Origin: an aff. Roholtiella sp. LEGE 12411
GTDB taxonomy: Bacteria; Cyanobacteriota; Cyanobacteriia; Cyanobacteriales; Nostocaceae
Assembly: GCF_015206995.1 (NCBI RefSeq)
Contig: NZ_JADEXR010000039.1
Location: forward strand, 1 to 45,799
Direction: 5' to 3'
Length of the DNA stretch: 45,799 nucleotides
Below are positions 34,661 through 41,856 of this stretch, one piece after another. The notes below the pieces were generated by a model. That model made no database searches, was not told where the DNA came from, and saw nothing but the letters and a program-made list of their open reading frames with translations. Position numbers and translations under genes: made by a program. Position 1 is the stretch's first letter; each line of letters begins with the position of its first letter.

Positions 34661-34803
34661 GTCCTTGTAGTGAACCCACCGCTTGGTGTTGTGACTCTAG
34701 TTGCGTGAGTTTCGCTTGTTGCTGTTGTGGTTGCTTGCGGAGTTCAGCTTGGTCAATAGTTGCGAGTACTTGCCCTTTTTTGATGACACCCCCAACTTTT
34801 TTT
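34642..34803 (-). pseudogene. fragment of an NHLM HlyD gene
   Basis: The minus strand encodes VGGVIKKGQVLATIDQAELR, then KQPQQQQAKLTQLESQHQAV and GSLQGQ. These match VGDVVKKGQILGTLDQAQLR, KQLQQQQTKFTELTTQDQAV and SLLQGQG of the intact HlyD (20992-22608). Only about 50 codons of the lipoyl/coiled-coil junction survive, with no start and no membrane segment. It is more diverged than a recent duplication, so it comes from an older second exporter. Confidence 0.82.
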
Positions 34804-34933
34804 TAGATTTTTTATCAAGTTTTACAAAAGACATGACGTAAAACAGCTTTGACATTTTATATTAAAATTAGAAAATATAGATACAGCTACTTTGACAAAA
34901 TTTAGTCCTCCAGCGAATAACAGCACATCCACT

Positions 34934-36082
34934 ATGAAAGAGATCATCGCTGGCAACCTGATTCGCTACCGCAAAAGTCTAGGCTTGTCTCAAGAGCAAC
35001 TTGCTGCAACTACTGGCGTAACTCGCCAGAGCATCAATAACTACGAGAACGCCAAAACTTTACCAGACAGCAAAATCCTCTCTGCTCTGGCGAATGTTTT
35101 GGGCATTACACTCGATGACTTGCTACGCTCACAAGGTGAAGGACTACCCAACTTCCGGTTCCGCGCTCATGTAACATTGGACACGGCAGTTGCTACAACT
35201 TTGGGAACTAAAGCAACGCACTGCCTCAAAAATGCCCAGTTTGCAGCCCACGTGCTACGAATGCTGCAAACTTATAACGCTCTAGAACAAGCCATTGGCT
35301 TACCAAGCTACACGCCAGAAAGTACACCTTGCCATCAAATAGAAGGCAATGAAAAGCACATTCAGACAATAGCTGCTTTGTTTCGTCATCGCCTGGGCTT
35401 GGGAGATGCTCCCATTGCCAACCTGTTTCAGTCTGTAGAAGAAATCGGTTTAAAAGTTTTACGCTCCTCCATTCCCATTAAAGATTTCTTTGGTTTGAGT
35501 GCTTGTAGTGATGTTGAAGGTGCTTTTGTCTTGGTAAATACCCATAACATCACCATTGAACGTCAATTGTTTACCCTTGCACATGAAATTGCACATCTAA
35601 TCTTTCACCGTGTAGAGTATCAAGACACTCTAATTGAAGAAGGAATTTCATCTGAAGAAAAAGCACGAGAAAAAGTGGCTGATTACTTTGCCAGTCACCT
35701 ACTTGTTCCCCAAGCTGAATTTGAGCGGATCTACACACTTACCAAAGATATTGTCAAACTGAAACGGCATTTTCGAGTGAGTTACCTAGTCATTTTGAAT
35801 CGTTTAGCAGAAATGGGAATCATTGATTTTGCTAAAGAGAAAGCCAAAATATGTGCAATTTATAAAAAGCAACATGATGGTGCATCTTTGCAAAATTTTA
35901 TGGAATTACCACCAGCACTGATTGCAGAGGATTATCTAGAAAATGAACGTTATGAATTTCTAATTTGGCAGTCCTTAAAATTTGGCAAGATTTCCGAGAT
36001 GAAAGCGGCAGAACTTCTCAATTTAACTGTTGAAAAACTGCGGGTGCGTCGTCAAGAAAATGAGGTTTATGCAGTCGCTTAA
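34934..36082 (+). CDS. XRE-type regulator with ImmA/IrrE metallopeptidase domain
   Basis: 382 residues. Residues about 4-66 are a helix-turn-helix of the XRE family (NLIRYRKSLGLSQEQLAATTGVTRQSINNYENAKTLPDSKILSALANVLGITLDDLL). Residues about 140-270 are an ImmA/IrrE zinc peptidase: TLAHEIAHLIFH carries H217-E-x2-H221, and EEKAREKVADYFASHLLVP holds the downstream Glu. Such proteins cleave partner repressors or act as antitoxin/stress regulators. No partner gene overlaps it. A TTG at 34892 would add 14 residues; neither start has a clear ribosome-binding site. It could control the island, but no evidence ties it to the repeat elements. Confidence 0.88.
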   Translation: MKEIIAGNLIRYRKSLGLSQEQLAATTGVTRQSINNYENAKTLPDSKILSALANVLGITLDDLLRSQGEGLPNFRFRAHVTLDTAVATTLGTKATHCLKNAQFAAHVLRMLQTYNALEQAIGLPSYTPESTPCHQIEGNEKHIQTIAALFRHRLGLGDAPIANLFQSVEEIGLKVLRSSIPIKDFFGLSACSDVEGAFVLVNTHNITIERQLFTLAHEIAHLIFHRVEYQDTLIEEGISSEEKAREKVADYFASHLLVPQAEFERIYTLTKDIVKLKRHFRVSYLVILNRLAEMGIIDFAKEKAKICAIYKKQHDGASLQNFMELPPALIAEDYLENERYEFLIWQSLKFGKISEMKAAELLNLTVEKLRVRRQENEVYAVA

Positions 36083-36192
36083 CGGAACAATTCTTGACGC
36101 AACTGCACTCATTGATTTTCGCTGATACCTTAATCAAGGAGCGGTGTAAATACATTTCTCCCAGAGTTTTGGCAGATTGGACAACAAGTTTA

Positions 36193-36300
36193 CACAGCGA
36201 TCGCCACACCATCATTTAACTCATCGTCATATTCCGCACTCTCACCTAACAGAGAATTACTTGTAGTCTATGAAAAATTAAAAGCGATCGCACGGTCAAA
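36193..36300 (-). pseudogene. relic of cNMP-gene 3' end (copy 5)
   Basis: Minus-strand EYDDELND...GVAIA with a deletion of about 15 bases in the middle, then AISHRL-like bases to the GCGATCGC at 36284. Adjacent to repeat element B, the same arrangement as at 33790-33974. Confidence 0.65.
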
Positions 36301-36308
36301 CTGCCATT

Positions 36309-36358
36309 GAACACAATGCACAATTTTTAGGTAAGACTATAATTTTTTTAGTTAAAAT
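36309..36358. promoter_or_regulatory. Repeat element B
   Basis: TTTTTAG at 36324 and 36345 (21 bases apart) with AACACAATGCAC on the left, almost identical to element A. It lies 67 bases before the antitoxin gene; the text 36370-36415 also repeats 34000-34030. Confidence 0.6.
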
Positions 36359-36424
36359 TAATCGACCTTATATGTTAACCAATAAATGGTTATATAATTA
36401 GATATCACAATATGAATGCTATAA

Positions 36425-36685
36425 ATGAAAATGGAACGTGAAGCAGTCACAATCCGGTTTCCTATTCCTTTATTAAACAAAGCAAAACATCTTAAAGATG
36501 GCTCAGAGTCATTCAATGAGCTAGTAGTTGAAGCAGTAGAACGAGAGGTTAAACGACGACAGGCTATTGCTACTCATCAGAGCATCGTAGCCAGACGTGC
36601 CAAGATCAAGGCTAGAACTGGCGTACACCCAGACGTGAATGTTCTCATCCATAGCCTCAGAGAAGGGGATATGCGAAGTGAATAA
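36425..36685 (+). CDS. putative antitoxin of a VapBC-like pair
   Basis: 86 residues beginning MKMEREAVTIRFPIPLLNKAKHLKDGSESFNELVVEAVEREVKRRQA. The N-terminal strand-helix-helix pattern fits a ribbon-helix-helix DNA-binding antitoxin, and the C-terminal basic/helical part would contact the toxin. Its last codons overlap the start of the PIN-domain gene by 8 bases (GTGAATAA), the usual antitoxin-first arrangement. ATG at 36431 is an alternative start. Such pairs normally autorepress their promoter. Confidence 0.75.
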   Translation: MKMEREAVTIRFPIPLLNKAKHLKDGSESFNELVVEAVEREVKRRQAIATHQSIVARRAKIKARTGVHPDVNVLIHSLREGDMRSE

Positions 36686-37106
36686 AGTCCTATGCCTGGA
36701 TACAAGCGTTCTTATTGCCTATCTTGTGCCTGATGAAAATGAACCATTAGCAGATAATCTGGTGCTGGAAGCAGTTGTGGGACATACACGTTTAGTTATT
36801 CCCAGCTTTGCTTGGGCAGAAGTAGGCTCAGTATTACGTAAAAAAGTCAGGATGGGTTTACTGACAATAGAAGAAGCAGAAGGCTGTTATCAAGATTTTT
36901 GCAATCTACCCATAGATTACATTAATGAGCAGTTACTCAGAGTCAGAGCTTGGGAAATTGCAGAGCAATATCAACTACCAACACTCTATGATGCTGCATT
37001 TTTAGCTTGTGCTGAGGGCGAACAAGCACAGTTCTGGACGGCTGACAAGGTGCTATTAAATAAACTATTGCCACTGCCAGCTTATGTCAATCAGCTAGGA
37101 GTCTAG
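36678..37106 (+). CDS. PIN-domain toxin (VapC-like)
   Basis: 142 residues from the GTG at 36678. VNKVLCLDTSVLIAYLVPDENEP carries the first PIN Asp; a Glu lies in PSFAWAEVGSVLRKK; and PTLYDAAFLACAEGEQAQFWTADKVLLN holds the further acidic residues (YDAAFLACA and TADKVL). PIN toxins are Mg-dependent ribonucleases that cut RNA, often tRNA. The upstream extension to 36639 is rejected because GTG 36678 overlaps the antitoxin stop and gives the standard PIN N-terminus. Placement inside the RiPP island suggests a stabilising cassette. Confidence 0.88.
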   Translation: MNKVLCLDTSVLIAYLVPDENEPLADNLVLEAVVGHTRLVIPSFAWAEVGSVLRKKVRMGLLTIEEAEGCYQDFCNLPIDYINEQLLRVRAWEIAEQYQLPTLYDAAFLACAEGEQAQFWTADKVLLNKLLPLPAYVNQLGV

Positions 37107-37170
37107 CAAGTACCAATATTGCCAGTTATATCAAGTAGTGGGCTGCCATAACCAGCGATTCAACCTACTT

Positions 37171-37788
37171 TTAATACTCTCCTAAAGCAGCGTGAAAAAC
37201 TTGTTCAGCAGTTAAATTTAGTTCTGGAAAAGTGAGTGATTGAATGCGGTCATTTCCCCGAAACTGAGTGATTTGATACTCACCCTCAACTAAAATATAA
37301 ACTGAGATTACAGGCTGTTTAGGATTTCCAATAAACCGCTTTCCGCCAAAAGCAGCATAGTCAACAATCCAATATTCGGGAATCCCAATTTCCTCGTATT
37401 CAGCAAATTTCAGGAAATAATCATCCCGCCAATTTGTACTGACAACCTCTATTGCTAATGGAATTGATTTTGCTTGAGTAACTGTTGATGATTTTTTCCA
37501 AAATTGTTCATTGACCAAGTTAGGAAGATTCAATACTAATACATCTGGAATATAACCAGATTTCTGATCAACTGATTTGACTAATGCTTGATTAGGAATC
37601 GAATAAGCTAAATTAAATCTACGAATCTCAAAATTGAGTTCTCTAATCAAAAATGCTCTGACTAACTCATGTTCCCCCGTCGGCTGCATTTCGAGTATGA
37701 TTCCTTTATGTAATTCATATCGACCATTTTCTGGTTGACATTCGATGAATTCTTCAAATTTTATCCGTTCTACTAAAGGTTGAAACAT
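37171..37788 (-). CDS. Uma2-family (DUF820) putative nuclease
   Basis: 205 residues from ATG 37788, preceded by GAAGGAAA. Seen: RIKFEEFIECQPENGRYELHKGIILEMQPTGEHE, SGYIPDVLVL, IPLAIEVVSTNWRDDYFLKFAEYEEIGIPEYWIVDYAAFGGKRF and LTAEQVF. Putative PD-(D/E)xK residues are Glu in YELHKG, Asp in IPDV and Glu-x-Val in AIEVVS. It belongs to the same family as the protein at 30086 but a different subgroup. Role unknown; isolated, with relic DNA on its upstream side. Confidence 0.9.
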   Translation of the reverse strand: MFQPLVERIKFEEFIECQPENGRYELHKGIILEMQPTGEHELVRAFLIRELNFEIRRFNLAYSIPNQALVKSVDQKSGYIPDVLVLNLPNLVNEQFWKKSSTVTQAKSIPLAIEVVSTNWRDDYFLKFAEYEEIGIPEYWIVDYAAFGGKRFIGNPKQPVISVYILVEGEYQITQFRGNDRIQSLTFPELNLTAEQVFHAALGEY

Positions 37789-37896
37789 AATGCTGTTTCC
37801 TTCAATACTTGAATCATACTTCAAAGCTGATACTATATTTTTGTAACGCTCTTCTGTTATTTTACGTTCCTAATGAGGTGCTAGAAGCGATCGCCT

Positions 37897-38110
37897 TTAG
37901 GCATTTTTGCAGGGTAGCCGGCGCTTTAACTTTTTGCTGAATCTGAAGCGGTTCGTTTAAAACATAAAAGGTTTTCGGCTCTAACCCAAGTGTATTGCTC
38001 CATAACCAGCAATTTAACTTACTTTTAACCTCTCCAGCATCCAATCAAATCTTTTACCTGCGATCGCAATACCATATCAAACGCTATCATGCAACTCATC
38101 CTCATAATCT
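37897..38110. repeat. Direct repeat copy 1, includes cNMP-gene tail
   Basis: From TTAGGCATTTTTGC on, about 210 bases match 42261-42473 at roughly 90 percent by eye. In the other copy the right part is the 3' end of the intact cNMP gene; here the corresponding minus-strand reading is EDELHDSV...GIAIAGKRFDWML-like with frame damage. A minus-strand frame in the left part (DAGEVKSKLN...LGLEPKTFYVLNEPLQ) is open in both copies but is probably non-coding repeat. Confidence 0.75.
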
Positions 38111-38185
38111 TTAGCCAACGATAGACCTTGACAATTATGCCGTGCTGTACTGTCAGTAGTATGTAAAAATTATTTTGATGGTTGG

Positions 38186-38210
38186 AGAGACGCGATAAAT
38201 CGCAGTCTCT
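38186..38210. repeat. Degenerate AGAGACGCGAT hairpin
   Basis: AGAGACGCGAT pairs with ATCGC-A-GTCTCT across an AA loop, with one bulged base. It is a common cyanobacterial dispersed palindrome type. The rest of 38111-38351 has no gene. Confidence 0.55.
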
Positions 38211-38351
38211 ACAGCAAATCTATTCGTCAATTATTTATTGACACACTATTAGCTAGATTTTGCACAACCTTGTCGATAACCATCGAGCGTCGTCTAAAGA
38301 TGTTTACTGTATAACTCAGTTATTGTTAGACATAACATCTTGTTTTTAAAT

Positions 38352-39236
38352 TTAGTTCAATAATTTACCAGTACCTCTGGTTTCATCAACAGAATTTAAA
38401 TAAGGAAACCAGCGTTTTTTAACAAAATTCACCATCGATTCATGTTCGATTGGCACAGTCCAAATACCATTAAGAATATTAGCCTCGTATTGACGTTTAG
38501 CAGCTTCAGCGTATAGAGAAATGATCCGCCCCATTTTCTGCAAATCCTTCCTGACAAAACTACAGGTATACCTGATAGTATCTGAAGTAAGGCGATGGTT
38601 AATCACCCATCCTACTACCTGTCCTTGGTAACGCAAACCCAAACTGTTTAAAGGTTCTAAATTATTTTCGTATTGAAAGGGAATCAAGTCTTCAGGAATC
38701 CACGCTTGAGTCTCTTGTTGCTTTTGGATAGTTTGTCGTTCTTGAGCGGTAATTTCCACCCAAGGAAATATGTTATACGCAGAAGGAAGGCGGCTGTATT
38801 TGTGTATCCAAGTTGCTTCCAGAACTGTCTGTACACTACCTTTGCACAGCAGCATTCGGGTTTTCGGAGTTGTCCAGTTGCATTTGTAGAGCAGACGCTC
38901 TAAAGCAGGTGTTGTAGGCTTGCTAGTAGTGTATATCATCTCAATTTTTGTACACCCTCTTTTACCTACTTCTGTTTCTAAACGGGTAAGTAAAGCTGTT
39001 CCAATTCCAGCACTACGATGTGTTGCTTCAACAAATATGGAGTGAACCTGCGCCAATTGATCATCTTGATGAATTCCAGCTAGAACTAAACCAAGTGGTT
39101 TATCTAGATCAGAAGCTGCGATCGCAATAACAGATTTTTCTATTTCTATATTTTGCAACACATACCGGAAAGCAGGAAAGGTAAACCTTTCATAGTTAGC
39201 TGCTGTTGAATCTTGTAAAATATTGACGGTGTACAT
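38352..39236 (-). CDS. tandem GNAT-fold acyltransferase, radical SAM branch 2
   Basis: 294 residues, collinear over its whole length with the GNAT protein at 22803-23687 (shared LGLRYQ-x-VVGWVINHR, SFVRKDLQKMGRIISLYAEA, NGIWTVP-EHESMV). The acyl-CoA loop reads R74-SAGIG-T and the N-terminal GNAT unit is followed by a second degenerate one. GAGGTGG precedes the ATG. It follows the branch 2 radical SAM gene by 245 bases that contain a hairpin and its own repeat element G. The branch 2 core begins with Lys, the only Lys in it, so acylation there is possible. That is inference; a leader-processing or immunity role is not excluded. Confidence 0.85.
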   Translation of the reverse strand: MYTVNILQDSTAANYERFTFPAFRYVLQNIEIEKSVIAIAASDLDKPLGLVLAGIHQDDQLAQVHSIFVEATHRSAGIGTALLTRLETEVGKRGCTKIEMIYTTSKPTTPALERLLYKCNWTTPKTRMLLCKGSVQTVLEATWIHKYSRLPSAYNIFPWVEITAQERQTIQKQQETQAWIPEDLIPFQYENNLEPLNSLGLRYQGQVVGWVINHRLTSDTIRYTCSFVRKDLQKMGRIISLYAEAAKRQYEANILNGIWTVPIEHESMVNFVKKRWFPYLNSVDETRGTGKLLN

Positions 39237-39260
39237 TTTCCACCTCTTCAGTTTTTTTTG

Positions 39261-39310
39261 AAGTCAATTAGCATTTTAGATTTAAACTCACATTTTTTTA
39301 GTTTTTGCTT
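39261..39310 (-). promoter_or_regulatory. Repeat element G, second GNAT gene
   Basis: TTTTAGATTTAAACT (39274) and TTTTTAGTTTTTGCT (39295) at about 21-22 bases, immediately upstream (about 40 bases) of the GNAT start. The T-rich strand is plus, as in elements A, D, E and F. Confidence 0.55.
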
Positions 39311-39383
39311 ATTACTTATAAATTTTATGGTGCGCTAAATGGCATAGGACTTAGACAAGGGTCAGATTTTTTTCGTAAAAGTT

Positions 39384-39421
39384 GTCAAGAGTCCAAAAAA
39401 CTTTGATTATTGACTCTTGAC
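39384..39421. terminator. Hairpin between radical SAM and GNAT genes
   Basis: GTCAAGAGTC (39384-39393) and GACTCTTGAC (39412-39421), perfect 10-base arms, 18-base loop. Likely separates the branch 2 maturase transcript from the GNAT gene. Confidence 0.55.
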
Positions 39422-39481
39422 TCTTTAACAGAAGGTATGTGTGCCAGTTGCATAAATCCTGACCATGACTGCTATTCTTGG

Positions 39482-40543
39482 CTAGAGAGCAAGTGCTTTT
39501 GTTTGCAAATTAGTCGCTATTTCATCACTTGTTGGCAGAGAAACGAGAGGACAACCTAACACATCAGGATCAAGGGTTTGAATTCCACGAACCCAAGGAG
39601 CAAAACGACCTGGTATGAGATCAAGCCGACCATCTGGCCGTAAAGTGCCAATATTGTTGCGTTCATCCGAAAGGGCTACTGTGCATTTCCCAACAGAACC
39701 GTTGGCACGAATTACTAAAGAGTTGGGGCGTGAGGCATAACAAACATAGTCGTCTGGAACGCTAACATTCTCTGGTGCTTGCAAATTCTTACCAAACAAC
39801 TTTGCTTCGAGAGTTTTGATAGCTGCCTCTTTTTCAGTCTCTGAAAAAATTCTGATTGCAGCATCATTAGGACTACCGAGATGCTCAATAGATTTGAAGT
39901 AAACAGAAAACCTGGAATCAGGCAAAAATTCTTTTTTTATATCCTCTAACAGTGGGTCAATTAGTTGGAATGTCTCTACAGTGAAATGCAAACGTAGGTT
40001 TATATCAATTGGTAATGAACTATCTCGAATTGCCAATAAATTAGTCCAAATACGTTCAAATGTACTTTTTCCATCGGCACGAATACGACTTTGATCATGA
40101 ACTTCTCTAGGGCCATCAAGAGAAATTTGATATTGTGTCACTCCCACATTGGCTAACGCAGAAGCTGTATTGAGATCCAATAAGTAACCATTTGTGGTCA
40201 TGCTACCTGAATAATGGAGATGGGCATACTTGGATGCCAGAGACAGGGCATATTCAGAAATATCTAATACAATATTTTTGGCAACAAGTGGCTCTCCACC
40301 AAACCAAGATAGATTTAAATAACTTAAATTTGGGCATCGTTTATCAAGGATAGCTTTAATACCTGCTATCGTCTCTGGCTGCATCCGCCCTATTGAAAAA
40401 TCTTCATAGCAGTAGATACAACGAAAGTTACACTGCTCTGTTGGTAAGATGATTAATTCTAGCAACTTGTCGGATATTAATCGCGCACGCCTGAGACGAT
40501 CAGTATCAATAGCATTAGCTTCGTGCAAAACTGTTACAGTCAT
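39482..40543 (-). CDS. radical SAM peptide maturase with half-SPASM C-terminus, branch 2
   Basis: About 353 residues, closely related along its length to the protein at 32034-33083. The cluster motif is QCNFRCIYCYEDF (C-x3-C-x2-C); FGGEPL, TTNGYLLDLNTA and ISLDGPREVHDQSR follow. The C-terminal cluster region has CYASRPNSLVIRANGSVGKC (C-x13-G-x4-C) and one Cys in GCPLVSLP, again three Cys only. ATG 40543 is preceded by GGAGAGG; the frame is open to 40630 but that part has no family character. The peptide gene is 467 bases upstream on the same strand. Expected to install a radical-derived crosslink on that peptide; chemistry unknown. Confidence 0.9.
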   Translation of the reverse strand: MTVTVLHEANAIDTDRLRRARLISDKLLELIILPTEQCNFRCIYCYEDFSIGRMQPETIAGIKAILDKRCPNLSYLNLSWFGGEPLVAKNIVLDISEYALSLASKYAHLHYSGSMTTNGYLLDLNTASALANVGVTQYQISLDGPREVHDQSRIRADGKSTFERIWTNLLAIRDSSLPIDINLRLHFTVETFQLIDPLLEDIKKEFLPDSRFSVYFKSIEHLGSPNDAAIRIFSETEKEAAIKTLEAKLFGKNLQAPENVSVPDDYVCYASRPNSLVIRANGSVGKCTVALSDERNNIGTLRPDGRLDLIPGRFAPWVRGIQTLDPDVLGCPLVSLPTSDEIATNLQTKALAL

Positions 40544-41010
40544 AATAAAAACCTCTCCACTCCAGAAAGTATTCTTTATAGCAACTTGAGTTATTATTTG
40601 GAACTTTAGCGATGCTGGACTAGCTTTCAAGCAAATAATACTATAGGATTACTATTTGATTTTTGAACAACAGAAAGTGGACTGACCAAACCAATTTAGT
40701 GCATAAATATAATCATTGTGGAGTGGGCTTCTAGCCCGCTCAGAATAGGCAAGATGCCTGTTCCACAAAAAAAGCATAATGCAACATTTTAGCCTGGTCA
40801 TGCCACTAAAAATACTTAACTTTTTTCAGAAATCACACCTGATTCCTATAGATATAGGAATCCTATTTGATTTTTGAACAACTAATCTGCCTAAAAGCTT
40901 GACATACAAAACTTTTCTTCTGAATATACTAAGGAAGATTCAAGTAAGATTCCCATCGCACAACTCAGCAATTCTGCTAAAATCCAACTTTCAATAGGGT
41001 TTGAGACGCG
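40544..41010. other. Intergenic region with repeats, branch 2
   Basis: 467 bases without a gene. TTGTGGA (40716-40722) and TCCACAA (40762-40768) bound a 53-base palindromic element with inner stems GCGGGCTAGAAGCCC-type and AGGCAAGATGCCT, a common cyanobacterial interspersed repeat. A 26-base direct repeat (core CTATTTGATTTTTGAACAAC) at 40646-40671 and 40857-40882 flanks it. Confidence 0.65.
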
Positions 41011-41205
41011 CTAACCCTGGCAATTCTGATTAGTACTATTACACCTTCTATTCTTACCACCAGCAATCCGCTCAAGTTCTTCAGGACTTAACTCTTGAAG
41101 TAAATCTGCTAATTGAGGATCTGTAACCACTAATTCTCCACTTTCATTGATTTCGAGATAGTCACTAGCCTGTTTAGGATTTTGGTTTTCGTTTGGCGTA
41201 GACAT
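41011..41205 (-). CDS. RiPP precursor, Lys-led Cys/Asn core, radical SAM branch 2
   Basis: 64 residues from ATG 41205, with TAGGAG at good spacing (nine more codons are open upstream). Leader: MSTPNENQNPKQASDYLEI, NESGELVVTDPQLADLL, then QELSPEELERIAGG. Core: KNRRCNSTNQNCQG, with Cys at 5 and 12, four Asn and a single Lys at position 1. The leader is clearly homologous to that of the 33481-33693 peptide; the cores are unrelated apart from Cys and Asn content. A -10-like TATAGT (41308-41313) and repeat element D precede it. Probably processed by its neighbour radical SAM enzyme and the C39 exporter. Confidence 0.88.
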   Translation of the reverse strand: MSTPNENQNPKQASDYLEINESGELVVTDPQLADLLQELSPEELERIAGGKNRRCNSTNQNCQG

Positions 41206-41307
41206 AATTTCTCCTAACTGATTTGAAAACAAGGATTACAAGCACAAGAAATGAATATTTTGATGTTCTTTCTCTGGTTAATTCATTGTTGATAACCAAC
41301 AATGAAT

Positions 41308-41405
41308 ACTATATTTTTTGTGCTCTTAACTACAAGAATAACGTCTTTAAAATTTAGATGTAATGCATTATTTTTAGCTAAGACTCTGATTTTTTTATTT
41401 TTTAC
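41308..41405 (-). promoter_or_regulatory. Repeat element D and -10 box, branch 2 peptide
   Basis: TTTTTAGCTAAGACT (41371) and TTTTTATTTTTTACC (41392) at 21-base spacing, AATGCATTA on the gene side, then TATAGT (41308-41313) about 100 bases before the start codon. Confidence 0.62.
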
Positions 41406-41455
41406 CATGAATTCACTATCTAATCTAATAAGGAGCAAAATCGATAGTAATACTT

Positions 41456-41503
41456 ATGAATAAGCCAATTACTGACAAATTATCTAGCCAAATCGCATCA
41501 TAA
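41456..41503 (+). pseudogene. truncated copy of the 58-residue gene
   Basis: Reads MNKPITDKLSSQIAS-stop against MNKPIPEKLSSQIDAG of the gene at 34118, with the same upstream AGGAGCAAAATC-x-ATAGTAAT. Truncated after 15 codons and joined to cNMP-like bases (CATAAAAGTGCC). Confidence 0.75.
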
Positions 41504-41530
41504 AAGTGCCAGGCTTATCAAGTCCCTTTT

Positions 41531-41582
41531 GAATACAATGCACAATTTTTAGCTAAGACTATGATTTTTTTTAGTTAAAATT
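41531..41582. promoter_or_regulatory. Repeat element C
   Basis: TTTTTAG at 41546 and 41568 (22 bases apart), with AATACAATGCAC on the left as in A and B. It ends 50 bases before the antitoxin start at 41632. Confidence 0.6.
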
Positions 41583-41631
41583 CATAGATTATGATTAAGT
41601 AAGAAGATTATTGCTACTATTTGGTAAGACT

Positions 41632-41856
41632 ATGCAAGTTGAAAAACTATCAATTTCCTTACCAGCATCCCTGGTGCAATTTGTTGAAGGTTACAAAGTA
41701 GCTCATGACTGTAAATCTCGCTCCCAAGTTATTGAAATGGCATTGCAATTGTTGCGAAAACAGGAACTAGAGTCAGCTTACAGAGAGGCATCTGCCGAAA
41801 TTGACAATGATTGGGATGTAACGATTACAGACGGATTAACTGATGAAGCGTGGTGA
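41632..41856 (+). CDS. putative antitoxin of a MazEF-like pair
   Basis: 74 residues: MQVEKLSISLPASLVQFVEGYKVAHDCKSRSQVIEMALQLLRKQELESAYREA. The opening is a ribbon-helix-helix DNA-binding fold; the acidic tail (SAEIDNDWDVTITDGLTDEAW) would wrap the toxin. It overlaps the toxin gene by 14 bases. ATG 41632 (after GGTAAG) is preferred to the frame start at 41611. Autoregulation is expected, and repeat element C lies just upstream. Confidence 0.85.
   Translation: MQVEKLSISLPASLVQFVEGYKVAHDCKSRSQVIEMALQLLRKQELESAYREASAEIDNDWDVTITDGLTDEAW

Noticed and set aside
37862-38044. 60-codon minus-strand frame (DAGEVKSKLN...VLNEPLQ)
   Set aside because: Lies in a direct repeat shared with 42261-42473 and overlaps the cNMP-gene tail in another frame; more likely repeat DNA than a gene.
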